Position numbers and translations under genes: made by a program. From positions 43,614-107,613 of the forward strand of contig CAAFUN010000033.1 of NCBI GenBank assembly GCA_900766195.1: a stretch of DNA of 64,000 bases, given 5' to 3'. The stretch is from an uncultured Bacteroides sp. (GTDB lineage Bacteria; Bacteroidota; Bacteroidia; Bacteroidales; Bacteroidaceae). The notes under the pieces are model-generated. The model was given only the letters and a program-made list of their open reading frames with translations. It was not told the DNA's origin and searched no databases. Each line of letters begins with the position of its first letter. Positions within the stretch are counted from its first letter, which is position 1. Positions 17,810 to 26,893 of this stretch are shown piece after piece.

Positions 17810-17885
17810 CATGTAAAATTGAATTTTCTTCTACTGTTTCACTAAAAAATAATTGAACTCCAATTTCAATACAAAGAACTTTATA

Positions 17886-17893
17886 TACTTTTG
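17886..17893 (+). promoter_or_regulatory. -7 promoter element of the HhH protein gene
   Basis: TACTTTTG (TAnnTTTG), 51 bases before the ATG at 17944. No standard -33 partner. Confidence 0.45.
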
Positions 17894-17943
17894 CAATTCT
17901 TTAGCAACACCAAACATTAATATAAAAAAAGATTGCTAAAGAA

Positions 17944-18888
17944 ATGCTCAACTTTTTTAAAACCATAACCTTCTTCACGCGCTCAGAGAAACGGGGAATC
18001 CTGATACTCATCATACTGATTTTAATTATCTATACTTCCATATCGCTTTACTCCTCATTCAGAGATAGAGCTCATTTTTCTTCAGAAAAAGAAAGAATAA
18101 AACATTTGAAAGCGGAGAAGGAGTATGAAGCCTTTATCAGTTCGTTGCAAAAGATACCGCAAAGCCGAAGACTGCACTTCCCTGCTTACAGATTCAAGTA
18201 TAACGATGAAGAAAAAATAGCTATTTCTCTCTTTCCATTTGACCCTAATACTGTTGATTCCATCACTTTCCGACATTTAGGCCTACCTGCATGGATGACC
18301 AAAAACATCCTTCATTATCGTAAAAAAGGAGGAGTATTTCATAAAGCGGCCGATTTTAAGAAAATATATGGGCTGACGGCAGAACAATACAACACGCTAT
18401 TGCCCTATATAACTATCAGACCAATTGAGACATCCCAATCGACCGCATCCTTATATCAAGGCAAAACCGTACATACGGATGTATATAAATATCCGGCTGG
18501 CACCACCGTAGACATCAACCTAGCCGATACCACCGACTTAAAAAAGATACCGGGTATAGGAAGTGGTATTGCACGCCTCATTACGGGATATAGAAAACAA
18601 CTGGGAGGTTTCTATCGGATTGAGCAATTGGAAGAGATACACCTTAAGAGCAAGAACTTACAGGAGTGGCTGACCGTTCATCCTCAGAACATCAAGCAGA
18701 TAAACCTCAATAAAGCAAGCGTAGAACGATTGAAAGCACATCCTTATTTCAACTTCTATCAAGCAAAAGCCATCGTTGAATATCGGAAAAAGAAGGGCAA
18801 GTTAACCAGTCTCAAACCTTTCACTTTATATGATGAGTTTACAGAGAAAGACATCGAACGAATTACTCCCTATATCTGCTTTGAATAG
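17944..18888 (+). CDS. ComEA-like helix-hairpin-helix protein, membrane-anchored
   Basis: A 314-residue protein with one N-terminal membrane segment (about residues 19-38) and then three helix-hairpin-helix units. The first is in SITFRHLGLPAWMTKNILHYR (read in two halves), the second in DLKKIPGIGSGIARLI (about residues 198-213), and the third in NLNKASVERLKAHPYFNFYQAK. HhH units bind DNA without sequence preference. ComEA-type proteins receive incoming DNA at the cell envelope, but Bacteroidota members are widespread and not proven to act in transformation. No other competence genes are nearby. Confidence 0.82.
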   Translation: MLNFFKTITFFTRSEKRGILILIILILIIYTSISLYSSFRDRAHFSSEKERIKHLKAEKEYEAFISSLQKIPQSRRLHFPAYRFKYNDEEKIAISLFPFDPNTVDSITFRHLGLPAWMTKNILHYRKKGGVFHKAADFKKIYGLTAEQYNTLLPYITIRPIETSQSTASLYQGKTVHTDVYKYPAGTTVDINLADTTDLKKIPGIGSGIARLITGYRKQLGGFYRIEQLEEIHLKSKNLQEWLTVHPQNIKQINLNKASVERLKAHPYFNFYQAKAIVEYRKKKGKLTSLKPFTLYDEFTEKDIERITPYICFE

Positions 18889-18905
18889 AAACAAGCCATG
18901 GCATA

Positions 18906-18946
18906 ATGCAGCTGCCACGCTAAGATTGCAGCTGCTTGTGCTGCAT
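18906..18946. terminator. Inverted repeat between convergent genes
   Basis: Outer arms ATGCAG (18906-18911) and CTGCAT (18941-18946) flank two copies of the self-complementary GCAGCTGC. It lies between the stops of the HhH gene and lolD. A terminator role is plausible, but there is no clear T run. Confidence 0.35.
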
Positions 18947-18957
18947 GAGCATCAACC

Positions 18958-19641
18958 TTAGTCCGCCTGCTCCGTCAGAGCTGAAGCCGGTTGTTGAATC
19001 TTTCCGTCTACGATATGAATGGTCCGATCTGTAATCTGTGCCAGTCCTTCATCATGCGTCACAATAACAAAAGTCTGCCCCATCTTATCCCGCAAGTCAA
19101 AAAACAGTTGATGTAATTCTTCTTTGTTACGGGAGTCCAGGCTACCCGAAGGTTCATCGGCTAACACTACGGCAGGATGATTGATTAACGCCCTGGCCAC
19201 GGCAACCCTCTGCTTCTCGCCACCTGATAGTGCATTAGGCTTATGCGAAGCCCTGTCTGACAACCCCATAAAATCGAGTAGTTCCATTGCCGCAGCAACA
19301 GCTTCACGCTGTCCTAATCCGCCGATAAGTGCAGGAATCATTATATTTTCAAGCGCTGTAAACTCAGGCAATAGTTGATGAAACTGGAATACGAACCCGA
19401 TGTGTTTGTTGCGGAAAGCAGAAAGTTCTTTTTCTTTCATCTTACTAACTAGCGTACCATCTATCGTTGTTCTTCCGCTATCGGCAGAGTCTAAGGTACC
19501 CATTATTTGAAGTAACGTTGTTTTGCCGGCCCCACTTGGACCAACAATGCTCACTACCTCTCTCTTTTCTATTTTAAGATCAATACCTTTCAACACTTGC
19601 AAATTGCCGAAACTCTTGGTAATTCCTTCCAACTTTATCAT
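18958..19641 (-). CDS. lolD: LolD-like ABC transporter ATP-binding protein
   Basis: A 227-residue ABC ATPase with Walker A GPSGAGKTTLL (about residues 34-44), Q-loop FQFHQLLPEFTALEN, signature LSGGEKQRVAVARAL (about residues 137-151), Walker B VVLADEPSGSLD, and H-loop IVTHDE. It belongs to the MacB/LolD/FtsE group, and the Q-loop context fits LolD, the engine of lipoprotein release to the outer membrane. No permease is adjacent, which is common for Bacteroidota lolD. It starts 28 bases after the antiporter stop, so read-through is likely. Confidence 0.85.
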   Translation of the reverse strand: MIKLEGITKSFGNLQVLKGIDLKIEKREVVSIVGPSGAGKTTLLQIMGTLDSADSGRTTIDGTLVSKMKEKELSAFRNKHIGFVFQFHQLLPEFTALENIMIPALIGGLGQREAVAAAMELLDFMGLSDRASHKPNALSGGEKQRVAVARALINHPAVVLADEPSGSLDSRNKEELHQLFFDLRDKMGQTFVIVTHDEGLAQITDRTIHIVDGKIQQPASALTEQAD

Positions 19642-19669
19642 TTCTTATAGAATAACTTATTATTAAATC

Positions 19670-21808
19670 TCAATTCTTCTTAAACCACTTATAAAACCAC
19701 TTACCCACTTTCTCGTAATGCTGGTCTTCATTATTGCCTCGCGGATTGGAGAAAGAAAGCATATCTTGAGGATCTCCCAACTGATCGGGATACAGTACAA
19801 TAAAACTATTGTTTGAAAAATATCTGCTCAGCTGCATCGGCAGTTTCTCAAATGAAGTATCATAAGAGATAGAGCCGCGACGCGCACAGATAATAACCAA
19901 TAAATGATCATAGTTCACTTGCCCTGTAAGCAATAGTAAATCTTCCCAATCATCTAAACGTGAAAAATCCGTCAGCGTCTGACCATACTTTTTCCTAATT
20001 AACCCTTGCAGCAGTATCGTTGTCTCTTCATTTGCAAAGAAATGGACACGACATCCAAGAGTATTTCCCATCCGGCAAAAATGTTCCACCCATCTTGGAA
20101 AACCAGCTTCATATTCAGCCTTGGGAGGTACAGCCACATTAATACGCCTGATCGTATTTATAGGTATTAAAAATTTAGCAATCATGATCTCACGATGCAA
20201 TCCTTTCAGTAAGCTTTCTGCTAATGTTCCAAAGAAAGAGTCAACGATGTTTCCTTTGCGGTGTAGTCCTATAACAACATCGGTCACTCCATGCTCTTTA
20301 GCCGTATGAATAATGCCTGATGCAATATTCAAGTCGTAGCGACTTACTTGTTGCAAGCGAATATCAGCAGATGCTGCAATCATAGCAGCCTTTTCCAGAT
20401 AACGTTTACCTTGAAGCTCTAAAGATGCAGAGCTACTACTATCATTAACCACATTTAATGCCAGCATGTTATCTTTTTGCTTAGGATCACGTATAACCAG
20501 AGACAGGTTCATCAAATCCTCAATGGTGTCAGGATTAGCTATTGGTATTAAAATCTTCTCCCCTTTCTTATTGGACGTTCCGCTCTCCTCTCCCAAGTGC
20601 ATTTCGCACATTGCCATTTTGCGTGCAGCCCTTTCCGTAATAAAAGAACTAACAATACAAGTGACCAGTATCAGCAACACAACCCCGTTAAGCACATCTT
20701 CATTAAGCAATCGCTCACCATTCGGCAATATTATATTATATCCCACCAATACCGCAGCAAGCGTAGCAGCAGCCTGTGCATTGCTAAGACCAAACATTAA
20801 TTCCCGTTCAAGGCTAGACATCCCATATATTTTTTGAGTTAACCATGATGCAATCCATTTACCCAAGAGTGCCACCACAATCATCACAACAGCCACCGTG
20901 AGAGCATTGCCATGTCCTATAATTACGTGTACATTGATCAACATGCCTACTCCTATCAAAAAATAAGGAATAAAGAGTGCATTTCCTACAAATTCCAAAT
21001 GATTCATAAGAGGGGAGACGTGGGGAATCAGCCTATTCAAAACCAAGCCCGCTAAAAAAGCACCAAGTATACCTTCCATACCAACGAACTCCATCAAGCC
21101 GGCACCCAAAAACACCATTGCCAAAACAAAGATAAACTGCATGACATTATCATCATAGCGTCTGAAAAACCATCGGCCTATGCGTGGGAAAAGGTAGATA
21201 ATAAGTGCCCCGAGTAAGATCACTTTTAAAACAAGCCATATCCAAAACATATCAGAGGTCTCTCCTTTATACATCCCACTCACTACTGCCAATACTAACA
21301 ATGTCAACGTATCAGTTACAGCAGTTCCACCCACGGCAATACTCACACTACGATGGCGTGATACACCATATCTTATCACAATGGGGTAAGCAACCAAAGT
21401 ATGGGAAGCATACATACTTGCAAGCAATATAGACGTAGCAATTCCATACTTAAGCAACGTAAGGTTCGTGACCAGTCCTATTGATATCGGTATAATAAAA
21501 GCCAATATCCCTAGCATGAGAGCTTTTCCTTTATTCTGCTTAAAATCGCCCATGTTCATTTCAAGACCGGCCAAAAACATGATATAGTATAATCCTACAC
21601 GTCCAAAGAGCTGAAAACTGCTGTCACGTGTCAGAATATTAAAGCCATGTTCTCCAATAAAAACACCGGCCAAGATCATGCCAATGATATGCGGAATACG
21701 GAGTCTATTCAATAAAATAGGTGCAAATAATATAATAATAAGTACAAGGAAGAAAATCCATGTAGGGTCTGTAATCGGAAGTTTTATGTGAAAGTCAAAC
21801 CAATCCAT
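19670..21808 (-). CDS. CPA2-family cation:proton antiporter with C-terminal USP-like region
   Basis: A protein of about 712 residues from the ATG at 21808 (MDWFDFHIKL). An in-frame extension to 21871 gives an unlikely second hydrophobic leader. The N-terminal 400 residues form about 12 membrane segments of the Na+/H+ exchanger (CPA2) fold, with GMILAGVFIGEHGFN, MFLAGLEMNM and MEGILGAFLAGLVLN stretches. The cytoplasmic C-terminal half resembles tandem universal-stress-protein domains (KILIPIANPDT and GVTDVVIGLHRKGNIVDSFFG). It likely exchanges Na+ or K+ for protons at the inner membrane. lolD follows by 28 bases. Confidence 0.88.
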   Translation of the reverse strand: MDWFDFHIKLPITDPTWIFFLVLIIILFAPILLNRLRIPHIIGMILAGVFIGEHGFNILTRDSSFQLFGRVGLYYIMFLAGLEMNMGDFKQNKGKALMLGILAFIIPISIGLVTNLTLLKYGIATSILLASMYASHTLVAYPIVIRYGVSRHRSVSIAVGGTAVTDTLTLLVLAVVSGMYKGETSDMFWIWLVLKVILLGALIIYLFPRIGRWFFRRYDDNVMQFIFVLAMVFLGAGLMEFVGMEGILGAFLAGLVLNRLIPHVSPLMNHLEFVGNALFIPYFLIGVGMLINVHVIIGHGNALTVAVVMIVVALLGKWIASWLTQKIYGMSSLERELMFGLSNAQAAATLAAVLVGYNIILPNGERLLNEDVLNGVVLLILVTCIVSSFITERAARKMAMCEMHLGEESGTSNKKGEKILIPIANPDTIEDLMNLSLVIRDPKQKDNMLALNVVNDSSSSASLELQGKRYLEKAAMIAASADIRLQQVSRYDLNIASGIIHTAKEHGVTDVVIGLHRKGNIVDSFFGTLAESLLKGLHREIMIAKFLIPINTIRRINVAVPPKAEYEAGFPRWVEHFCRMGNTLGCRVHFFANEETTILLQGLIRKKYGQTLTDFSRLDDWEDLLLLTGQVNYDHLLVIICARRGSISYDTSFEKLPMQLSRYFSNNSFIVLYPDQLGDPQDMLSFSNPRGNNEDQHYEKVGKWFYKWFKKN

Positions 21809-21863
21809 AGCTATAAGTTGTAGATTTAAGATGCAAAATAACGAAAAAGTTTTCATTCTATAG

Positions 21864-21893
21864 GTTGCCATACAGCGATTTGTTATAAATTTG
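21864..21893 (+). promoter_or_regulatory. Promoter of asd (-33 and -7)
   Basis: -7 element TAAATTTG at 21886-21893, with GTTG at 21864-21867 as a weak -33 at an 18-base gap. This implies a leader of roughly 130 bases before the asd ATG at 22034. Confidence 0.6.
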
Positions 21894-22033
21894 CAGCCAT
21901 TGAGTTCGTATTGTTACATTGCAGAAACAAGTTTATCAATGGAGAGTTTCTAAATCAGGGTAGACATTTGTTTGCATTAGCTATTGACGCAACTCATAAG
22001 CATTTTATAAACCACATTAAAAAACAAAAGAAA

Positions 22034-23041
22034 ATGAAAGTAGCAATTGTTGGAGCAAGCGGAGCCGTGGGACAGGAGTTCCTGCGTGTGCTCGATGAGA
22101 GGAATTTCCCGTTGGATGAGTTAGTATTGTTCGGTTCTAAACGTAGTGCCGGAGCTAAATATACATTCCGTGGTAAACAGATCGAGGTCAAACTCTTGCA
22201 ACACAATGATGACTTTAAAGGAGTAGATATCGCCTTCACTTCCGCAGGCGCAGGTATCTCCAAAGAGTTTGCCGACACCATAACCAAGTATGGCGCGGTG
22301 ATGATTGACAATTCCAGTGCTTTCCGCATGGAAGATGACGTGCCTTTGGTAGTACCGGAGGTGAATGCAGAAGATGCCAAGAAACGTCCAAGAGGTGTGA
22401 TTGCCAACCCCAACTGTACCACCATTCAGATGGTAGTTGCCTTGAAAGCCATTGAGCAATTATCACACATCAAAACGGTGCATGTATCTACCTACCAGGC
22501 AGCCAGTGGAGCCGGAGCAGCAGCAATGGACGAACTATATGAGCAATACCGTCAGATAATAGCAGGAGAACCTGTAACCGTAGAGAAGTTTGCCTATCAA
22601 TTGGCGTTCAACCTCATTCCGCAGATTGATGTATTCACCGAAAACGGATACACCAAGGAAGAGATGAAAATGTATAATGAAACGCGTAAGATCATGCATT
22701 CCGACGTGAGAGTAAGTGCAACATGCGTACGTGTTCCGGCACTACGTGCACATTCAGAGAGCATTTGGGTGGAAACGGAACGTCCTATCTCCATTGAAGA
22801 GGCTCGTGAAGCCTTTGCCAAAGGAGATGGTTTGATTCTTCAGGATAACACAGCGGAGAAAGATTATCCTATGCCGCTTTTCGTTGCCGGAAAAGACCCT
22901 GTATATGTGGGACGTATCCGCAAAGACCTTACCAATCCCAACGGACTGACCTTCTGGATTGTAGGCGATCAAATCAAAAAAGGTGCAGCACTGAATGCCG
23001 TACAGATTGCAGAATATCTGATTAAAGAAAAGGCACTCTAA
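22034..23041 (+). CDS. asd: Aspartate-semialdehyde dehydrogenase
   Basis: A 335-residue enzyme of normal length that reduces aspartyl phosphate to aspartate semialdehyde with NADPH, feeding diaminopimelate/lysine, threonine and methionine synthesis. The start at 22034 gives the canonical MKVAIVGASGAVGQEFLR Rossmann N-terminus. The active-site Cys is in ANPNCTTIQM (about residue 129), preceded by DNSSAFRM, and the late HSESIWVE segment carries the conserved His. An in-frame upstream ATG at 21911 adds 41 residues with no family similarity. A nested palindrome follows the stop. Confidence 0.95.
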   Translation: MKVAIVGASGAVGQEFLRVLDERNFPLDELVLFGSKRSAGAKYTFRGKQIEVKLLQHNDDFKGVDIAFTSAGAGISKEFADTITKYGAVMIDNSSAFRMEDDVPLVVPEVNAEDAKKRPRGVIANPNCTTIQMVVALKAIEQLSHIKTVHVSTYQAASGAGAAAMDELYEQYRQIIAGEPVTVEKFAYQLAFNLIPQIDVFTENGYTKEEMKMYNETRKIMHSDVRVSATCVRVPALRAHSESIWVETERPISIEEAREAFAKGDGLILQDNTAEKDYPMPLFVAGKDPVYVGRIRKDLTNPNGLTFWIVGDQIKKGAALNAVQIAEYLIKEKAL

Positions 23042-23051
23042 ATAGCTTTTA

Positions 23052-23091
23052 AACTACTACGTAGTAATCAAGTCATTACTACGTAGTAGTT
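23052..23091 (+). terminator. Palindromic hairpin after asd
   Basis: A perfect 17-bp inverted repeat (AACTACTACGTAGTAAT with its complement) around CAAGTC. Each arm also contains the self-complementary ACTACGTAGT. No strong T run follows. A further small repeat (GTAGTT, AACTAC) lies downstream, before the HU-like gene. Confidence 0.6.
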
Positions 23092-23141
23092 ATTCCATTA
23101 CCTACAGGTAGTTGAAGAACTACTACCGGAACGCGCACCAC

Positions 23142-23573
23142 TCAAATAGAGGCATCTTCGTCCTTTTCTGTTTCGGCATCAATATCAATCCATTCCAGCG
23201 GTGTATCGGTCAAAGTCCTCGTTGCCACGCTACGGTTTTGCCGGCGGCTATATTCGGGAATGAAACGCACATGTACCCGCTTTATTTGATGCACCCCGCA
23301 GCTCTCGCGGCTCTCCTCTCCGCCCGGTAAGCAATCTGCCGTATACCAAAACGTACCCATACCTTGCAGCCGCACGCTCTGTCCCTCGGCCATTGCCTGC
23401 CTCATCACCAAAGGCAGATTGAGCAACACATTATACACATCGCCTTTTGAAAGTGAGCTCATCACAGCAAGGCGATCTGCCACTTCATCCATGGTCATTG
23501 GACGCCCCGCCGTCACAGCTTGTGGATACCACCTGCCATTCACCGCCTTCTTTGTTTTTCTATAAAATGCCAT
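23142..23573 (-). CDS. HU-like DNA-binding protein (Bacteroidota type)
   Basis: A 143-residue member of the Bacteroidota HU-like group. It keeps the HU/IHF pattern MTMDEVADRLAVMSSLSKGDVYNVLLNLPLVMRQAMAEG (several short blocks) followed by SVRLQGMGTFWYT, which corresponds to the strand before the DNA-binding arm, and ends in an acidic tail. Unlike classical 90-residue HU it has N- and C-terminal extensions. It probably binds and bends DNA or acts as a nucleoid protein. The promoter (-33 and -7 at 23691-23722) is strong, and the leader between it and the ATG is full of palindromes. Confidence 0.8.
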   Translation of the reverse strand: MAFYRKTKKAVNGRWYPQAVTAGRPMTMDEVADRLAVMSSLSKGDVYNVLLNLPLVMRQAMAEGQSVRLQGMGTFWYTADCLPGGEESRESCGVHQIKRVHVRFIPEYSRRQNRSVATRTLTDTPLEWIDIDAETEKDEDASI

Positions 23574-23599
23574 ATCGTTTTCTTATTAAAGTATTCCTC

Positions 23600-23614
23600 A
23601 TTCAGTCGTATAGT
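23600..23614 (+). repeat. Single copy of the 22-bp array core
   Basis: ATTCAGTCGTATAGT matches the core of the tandem array at 3405-3492 (ATTCAGTCGTATACT) with one change. It lies 27 bases upstream of the HU-like ATG (transcribed leader, minus strand). Confidence 0.55.
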
Positions 23615-23620
23615 CATTAA

Positions 23621-23683
23621 GGAATCATATAGTAGGATTATAACAATAGTATAGTATGATTCCTATAATCCTATAATAGGATT
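23621..23683. repeat. Palindromes in the leader of the HU-like gene
   Basis: A 9-base inverted repeat GGAATCATA (23621-23629) / TATGATTCC (23655-23663) is followed immediately by a 17-base palindrome AATCCTATAATAGGATT (23667-23683). The second lies at the predicted transcription start. These could be an operator or leader RNA hairpins. Confidence 0.65.
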
Positions 23684-23690
23684 GTAGAAA

Positions 23691-23722
23691 CAAAGATAAG
23701 GTGAACATGAAAGGTTTGCAAA
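23691..23722 (-). promoter_or_regulatory. Strong Bacteroides promoter of the HU-like gene
   Basis: On the minus strand, TTTG (23719-23722) is followed after 20 bases by TATCTTTG (23691-23698). Both consensus elements are perfect with standard spacing. Transcription should begin near 23685, giving a leader of about 110 bases. Confidence 0.72.
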
Positions 23723-23801
23723 TGTTTGGGTGGGATTTTTGGTAGAGAGGATGATCTTCTTTTGAAATCTTTTTGTCAAAAACAGACTTTGGTCATAATA
23801 A

Positions 23802-23852
23802 AAATGGTTATATCTGTAATTAACCAGTGATTAACTACAGACATAACCATTT
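23802..23852 (-). terminator. Terminator of the susCD-GHL10 unit
   Basis: Stem AAATGGTTAT/ATAACCATTT, extended internally by CTGTA/TACAG, 30 bases past the stop at 23883. The minus strand continues with TTTTATTATG. Confidence 0.75.
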
Positions 23853-23882
23853 ATTTCTTAATTACAAACCTATGAAAAAGTT

Positions 23883-25313
23883 TTAATAAGTTACAAGTTT
23901 CGAGGTCTCGCTCTCCGCATTATTCTTACTTATTGCTGTTACAAAATAAGTACCTTTAGCTGTTAGTTTAAACACTGCATTATCTGAAGTACCCACAAGA
24001 GTTGCAACTTGACCAATTCCATTATCCTTATATATAGCATAATGTGCATTTGAAACTTCACTCCAAGACAAGTTATCTCCATTAACAGCTACATTGGCAG
24101 GAGTAGCAGGAAAAACAGCATCAGTTCTTCCTAAATAAGGAGGTATAACCGGTGTTTTATATATATCCTTAATAGCATTCATTATTCCCACTTTATTATC
24201 CACAAGATATTTTGCACTATACAAAATACTACCTTTTACTTTCCTTTTAGCACCAGCAAGCTCAAACTGTTTCTTCAAGTCATCAGAAGTTTGAAATTTA
24301 GTACCTGCATCGGGATCACCGAATTTGTAAACTCCATATCCAATCATCAAATGATTCTTGTAAGTAAATTGTGACCACCAATCCAATCTCTGGTTGAAAC
24401 TATTCTCACCTGTGCCTGTAGCAAGATATAACTGTGGAACAATCAAATCAACCCATCCTTCCTGCGACCATTTAGTTACATCAGCAAATAGCACATTATA
24501 GTTAGTAGTATTATTGGCTGCCGGACTAATTGAATAAATTACATCGGGACGAGTATCAATAATAACCTTTTGGATATTTTTCACAACCATATTGACATTG
24601 TTCCGCCTAAAATCAGCGATATTATCAAATTTGCCTTTCCCATACGTTGCATATTCCTCATCATCATTCATAGTCTCTGTGGCCTCTAAAGAAGGATAGA
24701 AATAATCATCAAGATGAATACCGTCTACATTGTATTTCGTAATGATTTCTTTTACAATGTTTACGATCCTCTCTTGGACTTCAGGTAAAGCCGGATTATA
24801 AATACGGATTTTCTCATAGTCCTTGGTTAATTTAGCAGGTATTTTAGGGTCTAAACTCTCAAATGATGCTGTCTTACTTGTTCTGGTTGAAATACGATAT
24901 GGATTTAACCAAGCATGAAATTGAATGCCTCGTTTATGAGCTTCATCAACAAGGAATTTCAAAACATCATAATCAGGCGCTTTTCCAGCTGTACCCGTTA
25001 TACTCTTACTCCATGACTCATACTGTGATTCATAATAGGCATCTGCCATTCCACGAATCTGGAAAAACACAGCATTGATGTTATTCGCTGCAAACAAATC
25101 TAGATAATCTATGTATTTTTGCTTTTGCAGAGTGGCATTATACTCTCCCATCGGCCAATCAAGACCCCAAACTGTTGCAATCCACACTCCCCGCAGTTCT
25201 TTTTTGGGTAAAGCAGGCTTATTGTCTAATACTCCTTTGTCCTTGTCGTCATCACTACAAGAAACAACGAACGCTATAACAATAATGATAGATAAATATT
25301 TAAAATATTTCAT
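23883..25313 (-). CDS. GHL10 (DUF187) glycoside hydrolase lipoprotein, candidate denuded-peptidoglycan hydrolase
   Basis: A 476-residue lipoprotein with a lipobox ending in Cys19 (AFVVSC). Residues 37-385 form a GHL10/DUF187 TIM-barrel: ELRGVWIATVWGLDWP, FQIRGMADAYYES, HAWLNPYRIS, and the acidic catalytic-type block DGIHLDDYFYP (D202, D203). A fibronectin III-like domain (about residues 395-475) closes it. The E. coli GHL10 protein DigH (YddW) cleaves peptidoglycan glycans lacking stem peptides, so this enzyme may do the same at the cell surface; this is inference by family. It is last in the susC-susD-lipoprotein-hydrolase unit, the position of the surface endo-acting enzyme in a PUL. Other substrates are possible. 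Confidence 0.85.
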   Translation of the reverse strand: MKYFKYLSIIIVIAFVVSCSDDDKDKGVLDNKPALPKKELRGVWIATVWGLDWPMGEYNATLQKQKYIDYLDLFAANNINAVFFQIRGMADAYYESQYESWSKSITGTAGKAPDYDVLKFLVDEAHKRGIQFHAWLNPYRISTRTSKTASFESLDPKIPAKLTKDYEKIRIYNPALPEVQERIVNIVKEIITKYNVDGIHLDDYFYPSLEATETMNDDEEYATYGKGKFDNIADFRRNNVNMVVKNIQKVIIDTRPDVIYSISPAANNTTNYNVLFADVTKWSQEGWVDLIVPQLYLATGTGENSFNQRLDWWSQFTYKNHLMIGYGVYKFGDPDAGTKFQTSDDLKKQFELAGAKRKVKGSILYSAKYLVDNKVGIMNAIKDIYKTPVIPPYLGRTDAVFPATPANVAVNGDNLSWSEVSNAHYAIYKDNGIGQVATLVGTSDNAVFKLTAKGTYFVTAISKNNAESETSKLVTY

Positions 25314-25331
25314 TCTTTATTCTGAAAAATC

Positions 25332-25375
25332 GAGACTATACTAAAACGGTTTTAAAGCAATTTTGGTACAGTCTC
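25332..25375 (-). repeat. Hairpin between the surface lipoprotein and GHL10 genes
   Basis: GAGACTATAC (25332-25341) pairs with GTACAGTCTC (25366-25375), one mismatch. It sits in the 109-base gap between two genes of the same unit and may tune downstream expression or mRNA stability. Confidence 0.5.
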
Positions 25376-25422
25376 TATGTTTATACTATGATTAGTTAAA
25401 TTAAAAACAGAAAGACTAACTA

Positions 25423-26838
25423 TTAATCTTCCTCATGTTTAATCGGGAATTCAGAAATCACGAATCCCGAGTCAGCACGCGAGCCAAACAAATAGAGCTT
25501 TACATCTTTCCCATTTTCATCTTTCTCTATATAATAATCAGTCTGCGCCCCGGGAGCTGCATTTCCCGCTCCACCTAAAACAAAGGTATAGTCGGCATTA
25601 TGGTTACTGCTTGCATCGAAGCGCTTAAGAGCCTCTTCTACAGTTCCGCCCTTAGTAATATTGTAAACATATAATGCGGGTGTAGCCTGGCTTGCACTTC
25701 CCAATCCTGCAGTACATGCTATCAGATAGCGTTCACTATTGAAGTTGAAAATTCTGGCCGCAATGGCTTCTGCCGCAAGGTTAGCTTTATTCATTGTATA
25801 TTTCACGCCAAGAGACTCATCCGTCAACGTTACAGCTTGCCTAACTCCACTCCATACATATTGATCCGTATTTTCTATTCGGTAAACATTCATAAACCCT
25901 GTTACATTGGCATTTGAAGGTAACACTACAGGATCTCCAATCGTTGTATGCTTGCTCACAGTCAGTCTTAAGATGGTCTTGGATGCATTGTCACCAAAAA
26001 AGATAAATCCATTTCCATTTGTATCCACATTAACAGATATATTATCTCCGTGTCTGACCCCTGCCCCAGGTATGCTGGCAACATTGATATTTGCAATCGT
26101 TTGTGGCTTAGAATTAGGGGTTTCCCAATAATAAATCTTCAAAGGCGAAGCCTGAGAACCGGACAATGACGATATGTAAACATGTCCATTTGCCAATGCA
26201 CCTGTATTATATGTATAAGTTCCACCGCTTACATCTGTCATATCCAACATAATCGGGTCTATCTTACCTGTTTTCAAATCAGAGAATTTAAGGAGATGAG
26301 GTCCAGAACCTGTCTTTCTACTAACTACAAGTACATATTTACCATCAAATGAAGCACATCTAGTACTCAAAGAAACATAATCAGGATAGAGACGATCGCC
26401 GGAAAAATTATACACCGTAGGTTGATTAAAATCTGCTCCATATACAGGTATTCTTTTTCTGACTTTCATGAAATAATCCTTATAGCGATTATGATTCATT
26501 ACACGAAGAATCAACGTTTTATAAGCTGTTTCTTCATCCATGGAGAAATCAAAAGTCGATTGTTGCAATTCAGCTCCTTCGGAGACTTTGGCTTCAACTT
26601 TTATCGCAGAAAAATCAGTTGTTTGGTCTAATCTCGGAAAGTTAATCGTTTTATTTTCTTCATCAATGGTTCCCTCCATCACAGTACTCCCATTCTGCCC
26701 TGCATTAAGTATTTTTACAGACAGGAGATCAGTAGAGTATGGTTCTATCTTACTACTAGGATAGTCATCATCACAAGACACTAAACAGAGAGTCAATGTA
26801 ATTGCTGCAAATCCTATATTCTTAATTATCTTATACAT
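25423..26838 (-). CDS. PUL-associated surface lipoprotein (DUF5018/DUF4623-like)
   Basis: A 471-residue lipoprotein (lipobox with Cys22, CLVSCDDD). An N-terminal immunoglobulin-like domain (about residues 35-130) has the pattern of DUF5018-type modules in Bacteroidota PUL proteins, followed by a region with beta-propeller-like repeats (YVLVVSRKTG, GHVYISSLSG, YLIACTAG). It sits between susD and the hydrolase, where surface glycan-binding proteins are encoded. It has no catalytic motif I recognise. I infer that it binds the imported glycan at the cell surface. The family assignment is from memory of domain appearance and is moderate. Confidence 0.65.
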   Translation of the reverse strand: MYKIIKNIGFAAITLTLCLVSCDDDYPSSKIEPYSTDLLSVKILNAGQNGSTVMEGTIDEENKTINFPRLDQTTDFSAIKVEAKVSEGAELQQSTFDFSMDEETAYKTLILRVMNHNRYKDYFMKVRKRIPVYGADFNQPTVYNFSGDRLYPDYVSLSTRCASFDGKYVLVVSRKTGSGPHLLKFSDLKTGKIDPIMLDMTDVSGGTYTYNTGALANGHVYISSLSGSQASPLKIYYWETPNSKPQTIANINVASIPGAGVRHGDNISVNVDTNGNGFIFFGDNASKTILRLTVSKHTTIGDPVVLPSNANVTGFMNVYRIENTDQYVWSGVRQAVTLTDESLGVKYTMNKANLAAEAIAARIFNFNSERYLIACTAGLGSASQATPALYVYNITKGGTVEEALKRFDASSNHNADYTFVLGGAGNAAPGAQTDYYIEKDENGKDVKLYLFGSRADSGFVISEFPIKHEED

Positions 26839-26893
26839 AATCTTAGGTTTTTAATTCAAAGAATTTTCATAATCTCATATTAGGCCACAGTTA

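Noticed and set aside
22121..22466. Overlapping minus-strand open frames inside asd
   Set aside because: They are the complement of conserved asd sequence, have no motif, and asd itself explains the codon pattern.
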